Counted from the stretch's first letter, positions 47,726-57,361 are shown. The stretch is DNA of 64,000 nucleotides from a bacterium (GCA_905221115.1 CAJNBX010000007.1:11109-75108); one strand, 5' to 3'. Notes: a model not told the origin generated them from the letters alone. Numbers and translations are program-made.

Positions 47726-48577
47726 ATGAAATCAAAACTTGGTATAACACTTAGAAAAGTTCGTAAAGGAAAACAAATCAGTTTATGTTCTGTTGCTGAC
47801 GAGCATCTTTCTAAATCTCAAATATCTCGATTCGAACGTGGAGAATCAGAAATATCTTGTATTAGGCTTATCAATATTTTAGACAAGTTGCACGTTACCC
47901 TAGATGAGTTTCTTATTTTACACGATGATGACTACACCAATAGTGAATCATTTGCTAACCTAGTTCAATATATTCGTAAACAATACTCATCACAAAGTAT
48001 TGATAATATAGCGTGCCTACTATCTGACACTACAAATTACACTCTAGATCCTTTAGAGAAAACTATGGTAAAATCCATTCTACATACAATGGATTCGAGA
48101 ATCATTCCATCAGATGAAGAACTACTTCAACTGACAGACTATCTTTTTAAAATCGAAAAATGGGGTTACTATGAGATTATTATATTTGGTAACTGTGCAC
48201 GAACAATTAACTACAATTCCTACTTCTTATTGACAAAGGAATTGTTAAAGAATTATATCTACTCTTCTCTGAATAAAACCAATAAACGAATGGTCACTCA
48301 ACTTGCTATAAATTGTTTAATTCTTAGTATAGATGAGGAAAAATTTTCTAATTGTTCCTATTTAATTAGTGAGATAAAAACATTATTAGATAATGAATTT
48401 AACTTCTATGAACAGACAGTTTTTCTCTATGCAACTGGATACTATGAATTTAAACACCAATTAAGTAGTGGAATTGAAAAAATGAAACAGGCCATACAAG
48501 TTCTCGATATTTTAAGAGAAGACAAGTTAAAATTACACTATACTGACCATTTTAATAAACTAGTAAATAAAAAATAA
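47726..48577 (+). CDS. Rgg/MutR-family transcriptional regulator
   Basis: A 283-residue regulator from ATG 47726 (an earlier TTG seven codons upstream is less likely). N-terminal helix-turn-helix: [20 protein letters not shown], then [18 protein letters not shown]. Then comes the Rgg C-terminal superhelix of TPR-like helices that binds short peptides. Divergent transcription from a 26-codon hydrophobic peptide gene places it in the Rgg-SHP quorum-sensing class. Its former target operon appears decayed, so it may act only on its own peptide or on distant genes. Confidence 0.9.
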   Translation: MKSKLGITLRKVRKGKQISLCSVADEHLSKSQISRFERGESEISCIRLINILDKLHVTLDEFLILHDDDYTNSESFANLVQYIRKQYSSQSIDNIACLLSDTTNYTLDPLEKTMVKSILHTMDSRIIPSDEELLQLTDYLFKIEKWGYYEIIIFGNCARTINYNSYFLLTKELLKNYIYSSLNKTNKRMVTQLAINCLILSIDEEKFSNCSYLISEIKTLLDNEFNFYEQTVFLYATGYYEFKHQLSSGIEKMKQAIQVLDILREDKLKLHYTDHFNKLVNKK

Positions 48578-48621
48578 ATGAAATTATTCTCTATCTTTTA
48601 ACGAATTAGTCGTAAATACTA

Positions 48622-50488
48622 TTATTCTAGTAAGGCATTCTCGTGAAATTTTAGGACTGTAAATTTATTGGTATTAATAATTTTCATAAACGAATCCAGT
48701 CTTCTAGCTATCTTCTCATATTCATTAATTTCATTACCAAGTTCCTGTTGTAATTTTAAAATATCTGTATTGAGTCGATCTAACGTTATTGATTCCCTCA
48801 TGTTCATTTGGGCAAAATCATACTTAGCTAATTTTCTAGTCTCATGATCTTCACTCTTCAAATTGATAAGGACTTCCGCCATCTTGTTTAAGGTGGCGAT
48901 TTTTTCTTGGATTTCTTATAGCTTCATATCAATCTCTGCAATTTCTAATACAAGCTCATCTTTGATTTCTTGGTATTGTTTGTTCGTGTTAGATAGTTCA
49001 ATCATAAGATTAATTTCAGAAATCTGCTCTTGAAGAACTTTCTAAAGTTGGTCGTCTATATGGGAGTTTTTGGCTATCGTTGCTCAATTGTCTGATTAAG
49101 GTCCTACCCTTGATGAAACAATTATTATCCATGTTTTCTTTATTATAGACAAAGTAAGAAGACGTTTCTCGAATGTAGACTTTATATTTTTTATGATTGT
49201 CTTCCTCAAAAATATCTAGCTGGTAGTTAGGAATAAAGATGAGTCCACTCTGTTTGATACCAAACGAAACCTGGATATAGACACCATCATCAACCAACTT
49301 CTCTATCTGGTTATCCGTAAGTTCAATCTCAAACTCATGGATAGCATCTCGTTTTTCCTTGTATTTCTTGAAGGCTTCCTCGATTTCTTCAGCGGAGACT
49401 TTCTCCTTATGCTGCTCCTCTCGAAAAGTCTGAAAATCTTCCTGAAGATTTTCTAATGCTTGAATATCTCTAACTTCTCTATCTTCAAAATAACGATTAA
49501 AAAATTGAACATCGTACAATTTCTTATCGCTAATTTTTTTATGACTCAGGCTTATCTTTTTGCCATCTTCTTCTAGGGTAAATATCACATTTTTCTGTTT
49601 TAACTCGATGGTTAGATTCAACTCTTTAGCTTTTACATGCAATTCTTCTAATGAATAAACAGACTTTAGTAAAAATTTTAAACGACTTTCAATCTCTTGT
49701 TTGGCAAAATATGTTTTAAAAAAGTCTTCATCATATAAATCTCGTTTACTAAGTTGGCGACCTCGAATTGGTTTTACCATCGTTCTATCTGTCATCAAAA
49801 AACGGCTATGCTTTTGACTAAAATTAATCTGAACATGCAACTGCTTTGCTTTCTCTAAAAAATCATCAAACGATTTAGATTGCTGAAGCAAAAAATAAAG
49901 ACGTTGTTTCAATTCAAATTTATGACTAGATTCCTTATATTTTTTATAATCTCGATAGGAATAACGTTTCTCAATAATTTTTGCACCAGCCATTTTAGAA
50001 ATACGGTCTGAAATCATACGGAGGTTTCGTTCCAAGGCATGGTTCCATATCAACTTTTTATCTGAATTGCGGTCAATAGCGTTGATTAGGATGTGATTAT
50101 GAACATGATCTTTGTCTGTGTGAGTTGCTACGATAAACTTAAAACGACCTCCTGTCAATTCCATCATGGTCTCATAACCAATGCAGTTAATTTCTTCAGG
50201 TGTCAGATTATCTTCAGGAGAAAATGATTGGATGAGATGATGGGCATGAATAGTTTGTTGGTGTTTTTCTTGTCGGTCATTTCTGGACTCGTACAACTTG
50301 TCGTTATTAGTAAAGTTAACATTGTACATTTCTACCATTTCTGCATGGCTAAGAAAATCTAAGTAATTACTCATGCCAAAATCAGATACTAATTTTAGAT
50401 TATCTGCTTTATCTGGATTGAGGATATATTTAATCAAACGCCTACGGTATTTTTTACCATGCGTCGCAAAGTGTTTAGTGACTACCAT
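48622..50488 (-). pseudogene. MOBP-type relaxase, frameshifted
   Basis: An intact frame of 490 residues (49016-50488) holds the relaxase core with the metal triad VATHTDKDHVHNHILIN, as in VirD2/MobA-like proteins of Tn5252-type elements. Near 49020 the frame shifts by one base; the continuation (EINLMIELSNTNKQYQEIKD...) then meets a TAA at 48916-48918, and the coiled-coil tail runs on from MAEVLINLKSEDHETRKLAK to 48622. So the C-terminal about 135 residues are separated by two lesions. The N-terminal part may still nick DNA, but coupling to transfer is doubtful. It overlaps the upstream MobC-like gene by 14 bp. Confidence 0.85.
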
Positions 50489-50840
50489 GAAACTCCTTCA
50501 GTCCTTTCACCTCCACTTGAAATTCTTTGTCCACTTCCTTAATTAACTCTCCGATTCCTTTACTCAATTCTTGTAATTGGTCCTGAGAAATCAGATGGCT
50601 TTGATTAATCGCACTCGCAATTTGATTGATGTTATTTCCAATCCGTCTCAATTCAAAAACTAACTGGTCATAAGTATCAGTGTTAATCGTGACAAATGAC
50701 ATATTGGGATTAAGTAAAACTTTTCTGGCATAAACTGAGAAATTTTGACAATTGCTCTTAGCAATCCGTTCATTCAATTGGTGTAATTCTGGATCAGTTA
50801 GAAATACTTTTTTGAGATTGGTACGATAGCGATAAACCAT
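50475..50840 (-). CDS. MobC-like relaxosome protein
   Basis: A 121-residue protein with the MobC-type pattern RTNLKKVFLTDPELHQLNER and LVFELRRIGNNINQIASAIN. MobC-like proteins bind oriT and help the relaxase. It overlaps the relaxase start and follows another ribbon-helix-helix-like gene by 9 bp, so this is a three-gene mobilisation unit. Confidence 0.87.
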   Translation of the reverse strand: MVYRYRTNLKKVFLTDPELHQLNERIAKSNCQNFSVYARKVLLNPNMSFVTINTDTYDQLVFELRRIGNNINQIASAINQSHLISQDQLQELSKGIGELIKEVDKEFQVEVKGLKEFHGSH

Positions 50841-50849
50841 TACATCCTC

Positions 50850-51209
50850 CTAATCCATATATTTTTCACGGAACTCACGACTGAGTGGCTGCACTTGATT
50901 CACTTCTGCAATCAATTCTTGAACGCAAGTCAATAAGATTGAGACGTACTCTTGAGTCACTTGATGATTTTCTCTTGCGACAACCAGAACTTCATACACA
51001 TCTCGACTTATCTGTTCAAACTTTTGAGACTGCCAAAGGGAGAACCAACTTTCAAAAATTCTATCCTGATAATTCTTTTTCAATAAATTTTGACGAAGAA
51101 ATTCTGAGAAACTATCCACTTTTTGTTCCCTCATCATTTCTTTTATCTGTTTTTCTTCTTGTCTCGTAATTCTAAATTGCTTTCGGATTGACTTAATTTC
51201 TTGTCCCAT
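50850..51209 (-). CDS. Ribbon-helix-helix-like mobilisation accessory protein
   Basis: A 119-residue helical protein (QFRITRQEEKQIKEMMREQK and FSEFLRQNLLKK at the N-terminus). The opening resembles the strand-helix-helix of relaxosome DNA-binding proteins. It is first gene of the mobilisation unit and lies next to the possible oriT. Function by context. Confidence 0.72.
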   Translation of the reverse strand: MGQEIKSIRKQFRITRQEEKQIKEMMREQKVDSFSEFLRQNLLKKNYQDRIFESWFSLWQSQKFEQISRDVYEVLVVARENHQVTQEYVSILLTCVQELIAEVNQVQPLSREFREKYMD

Positions 51210-51394
51210 TCTGATATCCCTTCAACATTCTACTTGTCTGACAGTGTAAGTCTACCTCACATTGTCAGTACGCTTCCTAAAGACCTCACTTGCTTCTTGT
51301 TCGGTCTTTGCGAGCTCAGATATTGTGTCCACAATATCCCAAAAATCATATCGCCAACCGACCAAAACCTTCCAGTTTTGACAGCCAACGATAA

Positions 51395-51453
51395 GATAAC
51401 TTGGTTGCTTCGCCCCCAAACCCCCATAGAAAATCAAAAATTGATTTTCTATG
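51395..51453. other. Possible oriT of the mobile element
   Basis: A 13-bp perfect stem CATAGAAAATCAA/TTGATTTTCTATG (51425-51453, 3-base loop) is preceded by GGTTGCTTCGCCCCCAAACC. Strong inverted repeats next to a G/C-rich nick region upstream of mob genes are typical of oriT. No U-run follows the hairpin. The rest of 51210-51512 holds no convincing gene. Confidence 0.5.
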
Positions 51454-51512
51454 AATGATATTAGGATAACAGGGAAGATTTGGAAAAGGTATCACAGCTA
51501 ATATAGTTATGA

Positions 51513-51540
51513 TTGACTTTCTCTGATTCTATGATAAAAT
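51513..51540 (+). promoter_or_regulatory. Promoter of the AlbA_2 gene
   Basis: -35 TTGACT (51513-51518), 16-bp spacer, -10 TAAAAT (51535-51540), 30 bp before the start codon with GGAG in between. Confidence 0.65.
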
Positions 51541-51570
51541 TTCTGTAAACTAATATTTGGAGAAATAAAA

Positions 51571-52734
51571 ATGCTGAGTCTAGATCAAATACATTTACTA
51601 TTGAATACTCCCGAAGATGAGTTTCATGATTTTAAACAAAAATGGCATCATTCAAAAACTGAATTGGTGCGTGATATCTTAAATTTTGTCAATACATCAC
51701 ATCACGAAGATTGTTATATCATCTTTGGAATTGATAATATCACTTTAGATATAATCGGTGTAAACAATGATGATAATAGAAGAAATGAAGAAGATCTAAC
51801 AGATTTACTACATAAACTCTTTATATCAACAAATAATCAAATTAAAATTAGCATACAAACTGAAACTATAGACAACAAAGAAATTGACATCTTAATTATT
51901 CATGATACAGATAAAGTTCCTGTATTTTTAACAAAAGATTATAAGCCTAAGAAAGATACTGTATTACCAAAAGGATTAATATATGCTAGAAATGGCTCTA
52001 TAAATACTCCTAAAGACTCCTCTGCTCCTTTTGAGTTAATAAATAAGTTGTTTCAAAAGTTTAATCATACCGACTTAAATATCAAAGAGCAGTATTTTCA
52101 TGTTTTAAAAGACTATAAAAATTGGTTCTTCATTGAAAATGAAGACGGAAGATTTTTTATTTATAATCCTAATCCCGATTTTTATATTAAACTTACCGAC
52201 GATGATGCAAATCGTGTCAAAACTATGCCTTATAGTTTAAATCAATACCAGACTAATATTGATTGGCAATTAGTACAACTTCGATATCGTCATCTTACAA
52301 TTGACGAATGTATGGCTATGTATTTAGATCAAGGTAATTGTCTAGTCGCTTCCCCTGAAGTAGAAAGTTTTAAAATAGATTATCAGGAGACTATTTATTA
52401 TCACTGTTTATACAAAAATACTTTAAAGTACCAATTGCTGAAAGTATTTTCTTCAATACCTGGTCTCGAAAAATATCCTTTAGATAGATTTAAAAATAAT
52501 ATAGTAATTTATGATGATAAAATAGAATTGGAAAAGACTCACAACTTAATAAAAAGTAATTTTTCAATAGAAGAGATAATGAAGCAACTAGTCGTTTCAA
52601 AAAAAGATTTGAATTTGTACTTTAAAAAGGCGAAACAAAAAAATCCTGACTATAATAGTCAAGAAAATGAAAAAAACTTAACTGAACTAAACTTAATTAA
52701 GTTATTAAAAAGTTTTCAAAAAAGTATATCTTGA
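51571..52734 (+). CDS. AlbA_2 (Schlafen-like) domain protein
   Basis: A 387-residue protein. The N-terminal about 150 residues are an AlbA_2 domain: EFHDFKQKWHHSKTELVRDI, LNFVNTSHHEDCYIIFGID, and KGLIYARNGSINTPKDSS. The domain is found in Schlafen proteins and in many accessory-island regulators, often with ATP- or nucleic-acid-related roles. The C-terminal 230 residues are unassigned and end in a Lys-rich helix. AT-rich coding and its position between mobilisation genes and gajB suggest imported cargo, possibly defence-related. Confidence 0.8.
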   Translation: MLSLDQIHLLLNTPEDEFHDFKQKWHHSKTELVRDILNFVNTSHHEDCYIIFGIDNITLDIIGVNNDDNRRNEEDLTDLLHKLFISTNNQIKISIQTETIDNKEIDILIIHDTDKVPVFLTKDYKPKKDTVLPKGLIYARNGSINTPKDSSAPFELINKLFQKFNHTDLNIKEQYFHVLKDYKNWFFIENEDGRFFIYNPNPDFYIKLTDDDANRVKTMPYSLNQYQTNIDWQLVQLRYRHLTIDECMAMYLDQGNCLVASPEVESFKIDYQETIYYHCLYKNTLKYQLLKVFSSIPGLEKYPLDRFKNNIVIYDDKIELEKTHNLIKSNFSIEEIMKQLVVSKKDLNLYFKKAKQKNPDYNSQENEKNLTELNLIKLLKSFQKSIS

Positions 52735-52829
52735 TAATCTACTATCACATTTTCAACTATTCAAACATGCAATACAAGGCATAGGAATTAGTTTATTTAA
52801 AAAAACTAATTCCTATGCCTTAATCATTA

Positions 52830-54644
52830 TTAATTAACAACATCAACTAAACTAGATTGAATCAGTAATGAATAGATTTCATTAATATTTCTATTGTTTT
52901 GCGACCTATTATTTCTCAATTTACAGTATGTAAAGATTAGGTAACTTTTTGCTCTTGAAAGTGCGACAAAGAAGGCACTCTTATCTTCTTCAGGTTGATG
53001 ATTAAAATTCCAGAATGCAGAATCCTCCAAGCCTAGAAAATAGACCACCTCATATTCTAATCCTTTACTCTTATGGATAGTCATAATTGGAATTGAGTTT
53101 TCACCCTTGAAACTAGAGACTATATCTAGCCATTCACCTTGTGTTTGAGAATATTCTTTGTATAATAACTTTGAAAAGTTCTTGACAATGATATCTAGGT
53201 CACTTTTTCCATTGTATGTTGAAAAGTTGGAAATAATTCTTTTTTCATCTATTTTTTCAATAATACAATCAATTAATTTTAGCATACTTTCTTCATTGGG
53301 AATAAAATTTGAAATTAGGTAAGTAATATCACTAACTGTATTGTCAATCTCCTTATAGGATTTTGCTAAAATTAATTCATCAGTAAACTCATCTATTCCA
53401 TTGATATTTCCATAAAAATTACTAATATTTTCCCAAATTAAAGGATCTCGTTTTCCTTGACTGCATGATATTAAATCTAATAATAGGTTACAAGTAGGGT
53501 CTTTTAAAAGCTCTTGATATTCATTTTCAATTCTTGCTTTAATCCCTTTACTGCTTAATGTAGTTATCAATTTTGAACTATAATCATCAACCTTCTGTTT
53601 TGATAGGATACAAATTTCTGATGGTCGTATACCTCCTTGAATTTTTGATTCTATATCATTTGCAATTAACTCAGCTTCTAAACTTTCATTTTCAAATTCA
53701 AATAATGTTATTTCACCCTCTTGAAATTCTGGATAATTATTTGTCTGAATAGAACTGTGATTACTATTTAATATCTGATGAACCTCTTTTTGAAATTCTA
53801 CAAGTTTAGGTACAGAGCGGTGATTCATCAACAATTGATATTCATTTGAATTAAAGTCTAGAATATAGTCTGGAAAAATATCAGGATTTGCACCTGCCCA
53901 TCTCATAATGGCTTGCTTATTATCTCCAACTGCTGTTAATTTACAAGACGAACCTAAAAAACAAGTTTTTAATAAATTATACTGGGCATATGTAGTATCC
54001 TGAAATTCATCTAGAAATACAAAATCGTATGTCATTTGAAGTGCTTTACGGATGTATTCGTTAGTAGCTATTATTTGAGTACTCAACTTTGTTATTTGTC
54101 TGTAAAAAAGGACTGGCTTATTACTCTGAGTACCTTTTAACAGATCATTTTTTATAATTGAATCATTATCACTCAAGGCAATACTTTCTGCAATTTCCTT
54201 AATGCTATTCATACTCATTCCAGTAGTATTTAATCCATTTCTATAAAGAACCTCTTTTATGACTTCCATTTCTTCAATCAAATAATCTTTCGACGGTCTT
54301 ATCTCTCCAGGAAGAACATTTCTAAATTGGTCTAAAATCCTCTTTTCAAATGATGAATAAGTTAGAGAGGTAAATCGAGAAGCATATTCAGCACCATAAC
54401 GTTTTTTCACTCTTTCTTTCAAATTTGATGCAGCATCCGTTTTGAAACTTAATGCTAGAATTTTTTTCGGAGAAACGCATTTATTTGTAGAGAATAAATA
54501 GTCTAACTTTTGAGCTAGTAATTCAGTTTTCCCCGCACCGGGTCCAGCAATGACTAAACAGTTAATCACATCTTTGACGGCTCCTAATGCAGTCTCTTCT
54601 AAAATGATATCTCCTTTAGGAAGCCACTCCTCACTCTTCACCAT
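52830..54644 (-). CDS. gajB: GajB-like UvrD/Rep superfamily helicase
   Basis: A 604-residue superfamily-1 helicase. Motif I VIAGPGAGKTELLAQKL, motif II FLDEFQDTTYAQY, motif III AVGDNKQAIMRWAGANP, and the late IMTIHKSKGLEYEVVYFLGLED. I start it at ATG 54644 (GGAG eight bases upstream); a GTG ten codons earlier has no such site. It overlaps the gajA end by 14 bp. A UvrD-type helicase directly behind an OLD-family nuclease is the defining layout of the Gabija anti-phage system. It is longer than the classical Bacillus GajB. Confidence 0.87.
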   Translation of the reverse strand: MVKSEEWLPKGDIILEETALGAVKDVINCLVIAGPGAGKTELLAQKLDYLFSTNKCVSPKKILALSFKTDAASNLKERVKKRYGAEYASRFTSLTYSSFEKRILDQFRNVLPGEIRPSKDYLIEEMEVIKEVLYRNGLNTTGMSMNSIKEIAESIALSDNDSIIKNDLLKGTQSNKPVLFYRQITKLSTQIIATNEYIRKALQMTYDFVFLDEFQDTTYAQYNLLKTCFLGSSCKLTAVGDNKQAIMRWAGANPDIFPDYILDFNSNEYQLLMNHRSVPKLVEFQKEVHQILNSNHSSIQTNNYPEFQEGEITLFEFENESLEAELIANDIESKIQGGIRPSEICILSKQKVDDYSSKLITTLSSKGIKARIENEYQELLKDPTCNLLLDLISCSQGKRDPLIWENISNFYGNINGIDEFTDELILAKSYKEIDNTVSDITYLISNFIPNEESMLKLIDCIIEKIDEKRIISNFSTYNGKSDLDIIVKNFSKLLYKEYSQTQGEWLDIVSSFKGENSIPIMTIHKSKGLEYEVVYFLGLEDSAFWNFNHQPEEDKSAFFVALSRAKSYLIFTYCKLRNNRSQNNRNINEIYSLLIQSSLVDVVN

Positions 54645-56730
54645 GTTCAATATCTCCAAGTAATTCTTCAGCACGGTTAACTATTTTTTCAAATACAGCG
54701 GGTAGATTTCTTGTTAATTCATCATCACTAATAGATGATAAAAATTGCATATGAGTTGTTGGCTTTCCTCTACCTAAAAAGAAATATTGATACCAAATCA
54801 TTAATTCTTTCTCTTCTCTAGTAAAACTATCCCCTGGTCCACTCTTATCCTTTAAAGTAGCTATCTTTGCTTCTACTATACGTTTTTCGAGACCTTCAAA
54901 CTGCAATTTATCAATACGATCCAAATCAGTTAATTTTACTTTTTTACAATTCCCGCCTGAATCAGCATATGAAATGACTGGTCCTTCTTTCGAAGATAAC
55001 ATACCCAGATAATATTTCCGATAATGTTGTAACATTAAGAAGTCAATATCAAGCGGTGCAGAAAAGAACACATTGAACTTTTCTAACATTTTAATCCACC
55101 CCTCAAGCAACTGATTATCAGGTCTATCAATCTTCCAGTCCTTTATTTTATCAATCTCATCATCATCTAGAACTCGTGATTTTTGAGATTCGGTTGTTAC
55201 AGTAACAAGTTTTTCTTTAGCAACCCCATTTAGTATCAATTGTTTTATTGCATATTGAATTCTTCCCCAGCCACCTCCATATCTTTCGTTATCGAAATCT
55301 AATAAGGTAATATGAGGAATCCTGAGAGCGTTCAATAATTTCCAAAAATAATTAACATGCCTACCTCCTAAAGGAACTACTGAAATCTGAGAACTATCAA
55401 TTTCCAGTCCAAGTAAATCAAAAAACTTTGGTAATAGCAGTTCCTCACTATCACCTTCACCCAGTACTACTAACTTTGCAAAATATAGTTCAGGATAGGC
55501 TTGAATTGCTCCCTTAATGTATTTATAAGATTCATCTATAGCTTGAGGTAGCTGTATATCAGAAACAATGGTTTGAAGAACTCTGTCATTATTTTCTATT
55601 CTTAAATACCTCAAATCTTCTGGGTCAATTCTTTTTACAATAGCTGGAGAATGTGACGTTAAAATTACTTGAGAGTTGTCATTATTGCCTAATTGCTTAA
55701 ACCTTTTTATCAGTTTTCCAATGTGATGTGGAGCAATATGATTTTCTGGTTCTTCTATTGCTAAGATAGTTAGTACTGGTGGAATCAACTTAAATCTTGG
55801 ATTATCAGGATTTTCTTCACGGTCTTTGGTAATTTCTAACTCAATATCAAGTATCGAATCAACAAGTGAAAAATAAAAAATAGATCTCAGTCCATCTCCT
55901 AGATCTGAAACTGTAAATGCTTCTTCAGTGGTTGTTGGTGAAAATTTTAAGGCAATCTGTCTAAGTGCTGCCGCCATCTCAGAAGAATTAATAATCAACT
56001 CTGCTTGAGAAAAACGGTTATCTTCATGATATAATTCCCATGATTTCTGAATCTCATTGTTGATCTGAGTTAATGCTCCATTTTCAGATAAAAAGGTGCT
56101 ATTCAACTCATCAATTTTATCTGTAATTTCATTTATCTCATCTTCGGTCCAATTTATACTATTTACCAACCTACTTAACATACTACCTGAAGCATTACCC
56201 AACTCCTTCTCAGGCGTTCTTGAAGCAGGTACATAAAGTACCCTAATTTTATCCAAATCCTTTCTAGGAGCACGATGCCTGTCCTCATCTTTAATGATTT
56301 CTTCATCAGATGAAATATAATAGATTTGAGTATCAACACTTCCTTCAACTGTTCCATCATCTTCCCAGGAAGATTCTAATCTGATTCGTAAAAAAGGTTT
56401 TGCACCATCTTGAGAAACTGTAAAGTGTTCGAAAAACGATGGAATTGCTGGACTATAGAGAGTTCCATCAAGTTCATCAAACTCAAAAATAGTTTCTATA
56501 AAGAGGTTTCTAGTATTTTCTCCGGGCCTTGAACCTTTTGGAAGGTGAAAATCACTTTTTTTAATTATTCTATCATTTTGTTTGTCCGAAAACAGCTTAC
56601 TCAATGCTTGTAATACAGTTGTTTTTCCCGAACTATTATTCCCAATCAGTACCGTTTGATTGTTTAATTCAATAATTTGACTTTCACCGAATGATCTAAA
56701 ATTATTAATAATTACTTTTGTTAACTTCAT
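54631..56730 (-). CDS. gajA: GajA-like OLD-family ATPase/TOPRIM nuclease
   Basis: A 699-residue OLD-family protein. The N-terminal ABC-type ATPase has Walker A LIGNNSSGKTTVLQAL (residues 29-44) and the Walker B-like ILAIEEPENHIAPHHI. The TOPRIM nuclease follows (AKLVVLGEGDSEELLLPKFF with the metal Glu; ITLLDFDNERYGGG with the Asp pair). In Gabija, GajA nicks DNA when nucleotide levels fall during phage infection, with GajB as partner. The ATG overlaps the stop codon of a pezT remnant (ATGA), with GGAG seven bases upstream inside that remnant. It is longer than the Bacillus GajA, so 'Gabija-like' is the safe call. Confidence 0.87.
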   Translation of the reverse strand: MKLTKVIINNFRSFGESQIIELNNQTVLIGNNSSGKTTVLQALSKLFSDKQNDRIIKKSDFHLPKGSRPGENTRNLFIETIFEFDELDGTLYSPAIPSFFEHFTVSQDGAKPFLRIRLESSWEDDGTVEGSVDTQIYYISSDEEIIKDEDRHRAPRKDLDKIRVLYVPASRTPEKELGNASGSMLSRLVNSINWTEDEINEITDKIDELNSTFLSENGALTQINNEIQKSWELYHEDNRFSQAELIINSSEMAAALRQIALKFSPTTTEEAFTVSDLGDGLRSIFYFSLVDSILDIELEITKDREENPDNPRFKLIPPVLTILAIEEPENHIAPHHIGKLIKRFKQLGNNDNSQVILTSHSPAIVKRIDPEDLRYLRIENNDRVLQTIVSDIQLPQAIDESYKYIKGAIQAYPELYFAKLVVLGEGDSEELLLPKFFDLLGLEIDSSQISVVPLGGRHVNYFWKLLNALRIPHITLLDFDNERYGGGWGRIQYAIKQLILNGVAKEKLVTVTTESQKSRVLDDDEIDKIKDWKIDRPDNQLLEGWIKMLEKFNVFFSAPLDIDFLMLQHYRKYYLGMLSSKEGPVISYADSGGNCKKVKLTDLDRIDKLQFEGLEKRIVEAKIATLKDKSGPGDSFTREEKELMIWYQYFFLGRGKPTTHMQFLSSISDDELTRNLPAVFEKIVNRAEELLGDIEHGEE

Positions 56731-56806
56731 TTCTTATCTCCATTACCTGAAACTAATTCACACAACCGTTCCTGTCCCACCTTCAACATCTCTTCCTCGA
56801 TCTTAC
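56727..56806 (-). pseudogene. pezT C-terminal remnant
   Basis: The minus-strand frame SKIEEEMLKVGQERLCELVS matches the end of the intact PezT at 60609 (SQVEKEMLKSGEERFKDLTN). It is preceded by stops and carries none of the kinase domain. Its stop codon overlaps the gajA start, so gajA appears to have been joined behind a pezAT operon. Confidence 0.78.
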
Positions 56807-56869
56807 TCTATTACACAAAAAGGCATCATTGAAGAGTGACAGATGCTTAACCTTGATCTATTTTTGAAA

Positions 56870-57040
56870 CATAGACACATCTTCTATGAATTCCTGGCAA
56901 ATAGTGTCTATAAATTCTGTTGAAATGGTACTTATTTCGTTTTTTATAACAGCTAAGGGTTATTGCGTAAAATTTATACAATTCGAGCAAATCTGTTTTT
57001 GTCAGGCCATGTGTCTTTCGTAAAATTTTATATTGTTACC
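56870..57040 (-). pseudogene. pezA remnant
   Basis: Minus-strand pieces match the intact PezA at 61367-61843: KILRKTHGLTKTDLLEL against KSLRKTHDLTQPEFAQI (helix-turn-helix), then ISTEFIDTICQEF against VSTELIDIICQKF. They are separated by a deletion and frameshifts. Together with the pezT tail this is a decayed second pezAT copy. Confidence 0.75.
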
Positions 57041-57355
57041 AATTATAGTATGCTACTTTTACTTGATAACACTATTATAACATTTAAAAATAAAAAAACA
57101 TGTTCTAAATTAATAGAAAGTATAATTCTAAAATTAGAATTTTTCGTGATAATCCTATAAAATGCTACTTTTCTAATAAACTTGTACTTATTTCCTTCAA
57201 ACTACACAATTCTCTAGTCGTTGTAAGTTTGTAATTGACTCCAAAGTATTCGATATAATTTCAAAACAGTGTTTTAATTTATAGTTGGCCAATATCATCT
57301 AATTTTAACTAAAAAAATCATTATACAAATCAAACAACTAAAAATGAATTTATGG
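57041..57355. other. AT-rich gap left of the inverted-repeat cassette
   Basis: No gene is recognised. A plus-strand frame of 65 codons (56963-57160) overlaps the pezA remnant on the opposite strand and has no Shine-Dalgarno or family features. The end of the gap carries the extended -10 promoter described next. Confidence 0.5.
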
Positions 57356-57361
57356 TATACT
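57353..57361 (+). promoter_or_regulatory. Extended -10 promoter outside the left inverted repeat
   Basis: TGGTATACT is an extended -10 whose last base is the first base of the 30-bp inverted repeat. The promoter is therefore outside the repeat, so whichever gene lies next to the repeat would be transcribed from it. No good -35 is seen. Confidence 0.55.

Noticed and set aside
51252..51437. 61-codon minus-strand frame (MIFYGGLGAKQPSYLIVG...) in the mob upstream region
   Set aside because: It overlaps the candidate oriT, lacks a Shine-Dalgarno and resembles translated nick-region sequence.
51462..51480. Resemblance of TAGGATAACAGGGAAGAT to a homing-endonuclease (I-SceI) site
   Set aside because: One base is missing and the end differs; a chance similarity in AT-rich DNA.
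57240..57285. Possible BOX fragment (CAAAACAGTGTTTT)
   Set aside because: Only about 14 bases match and the flanks are unlike BOX; not enough to call.
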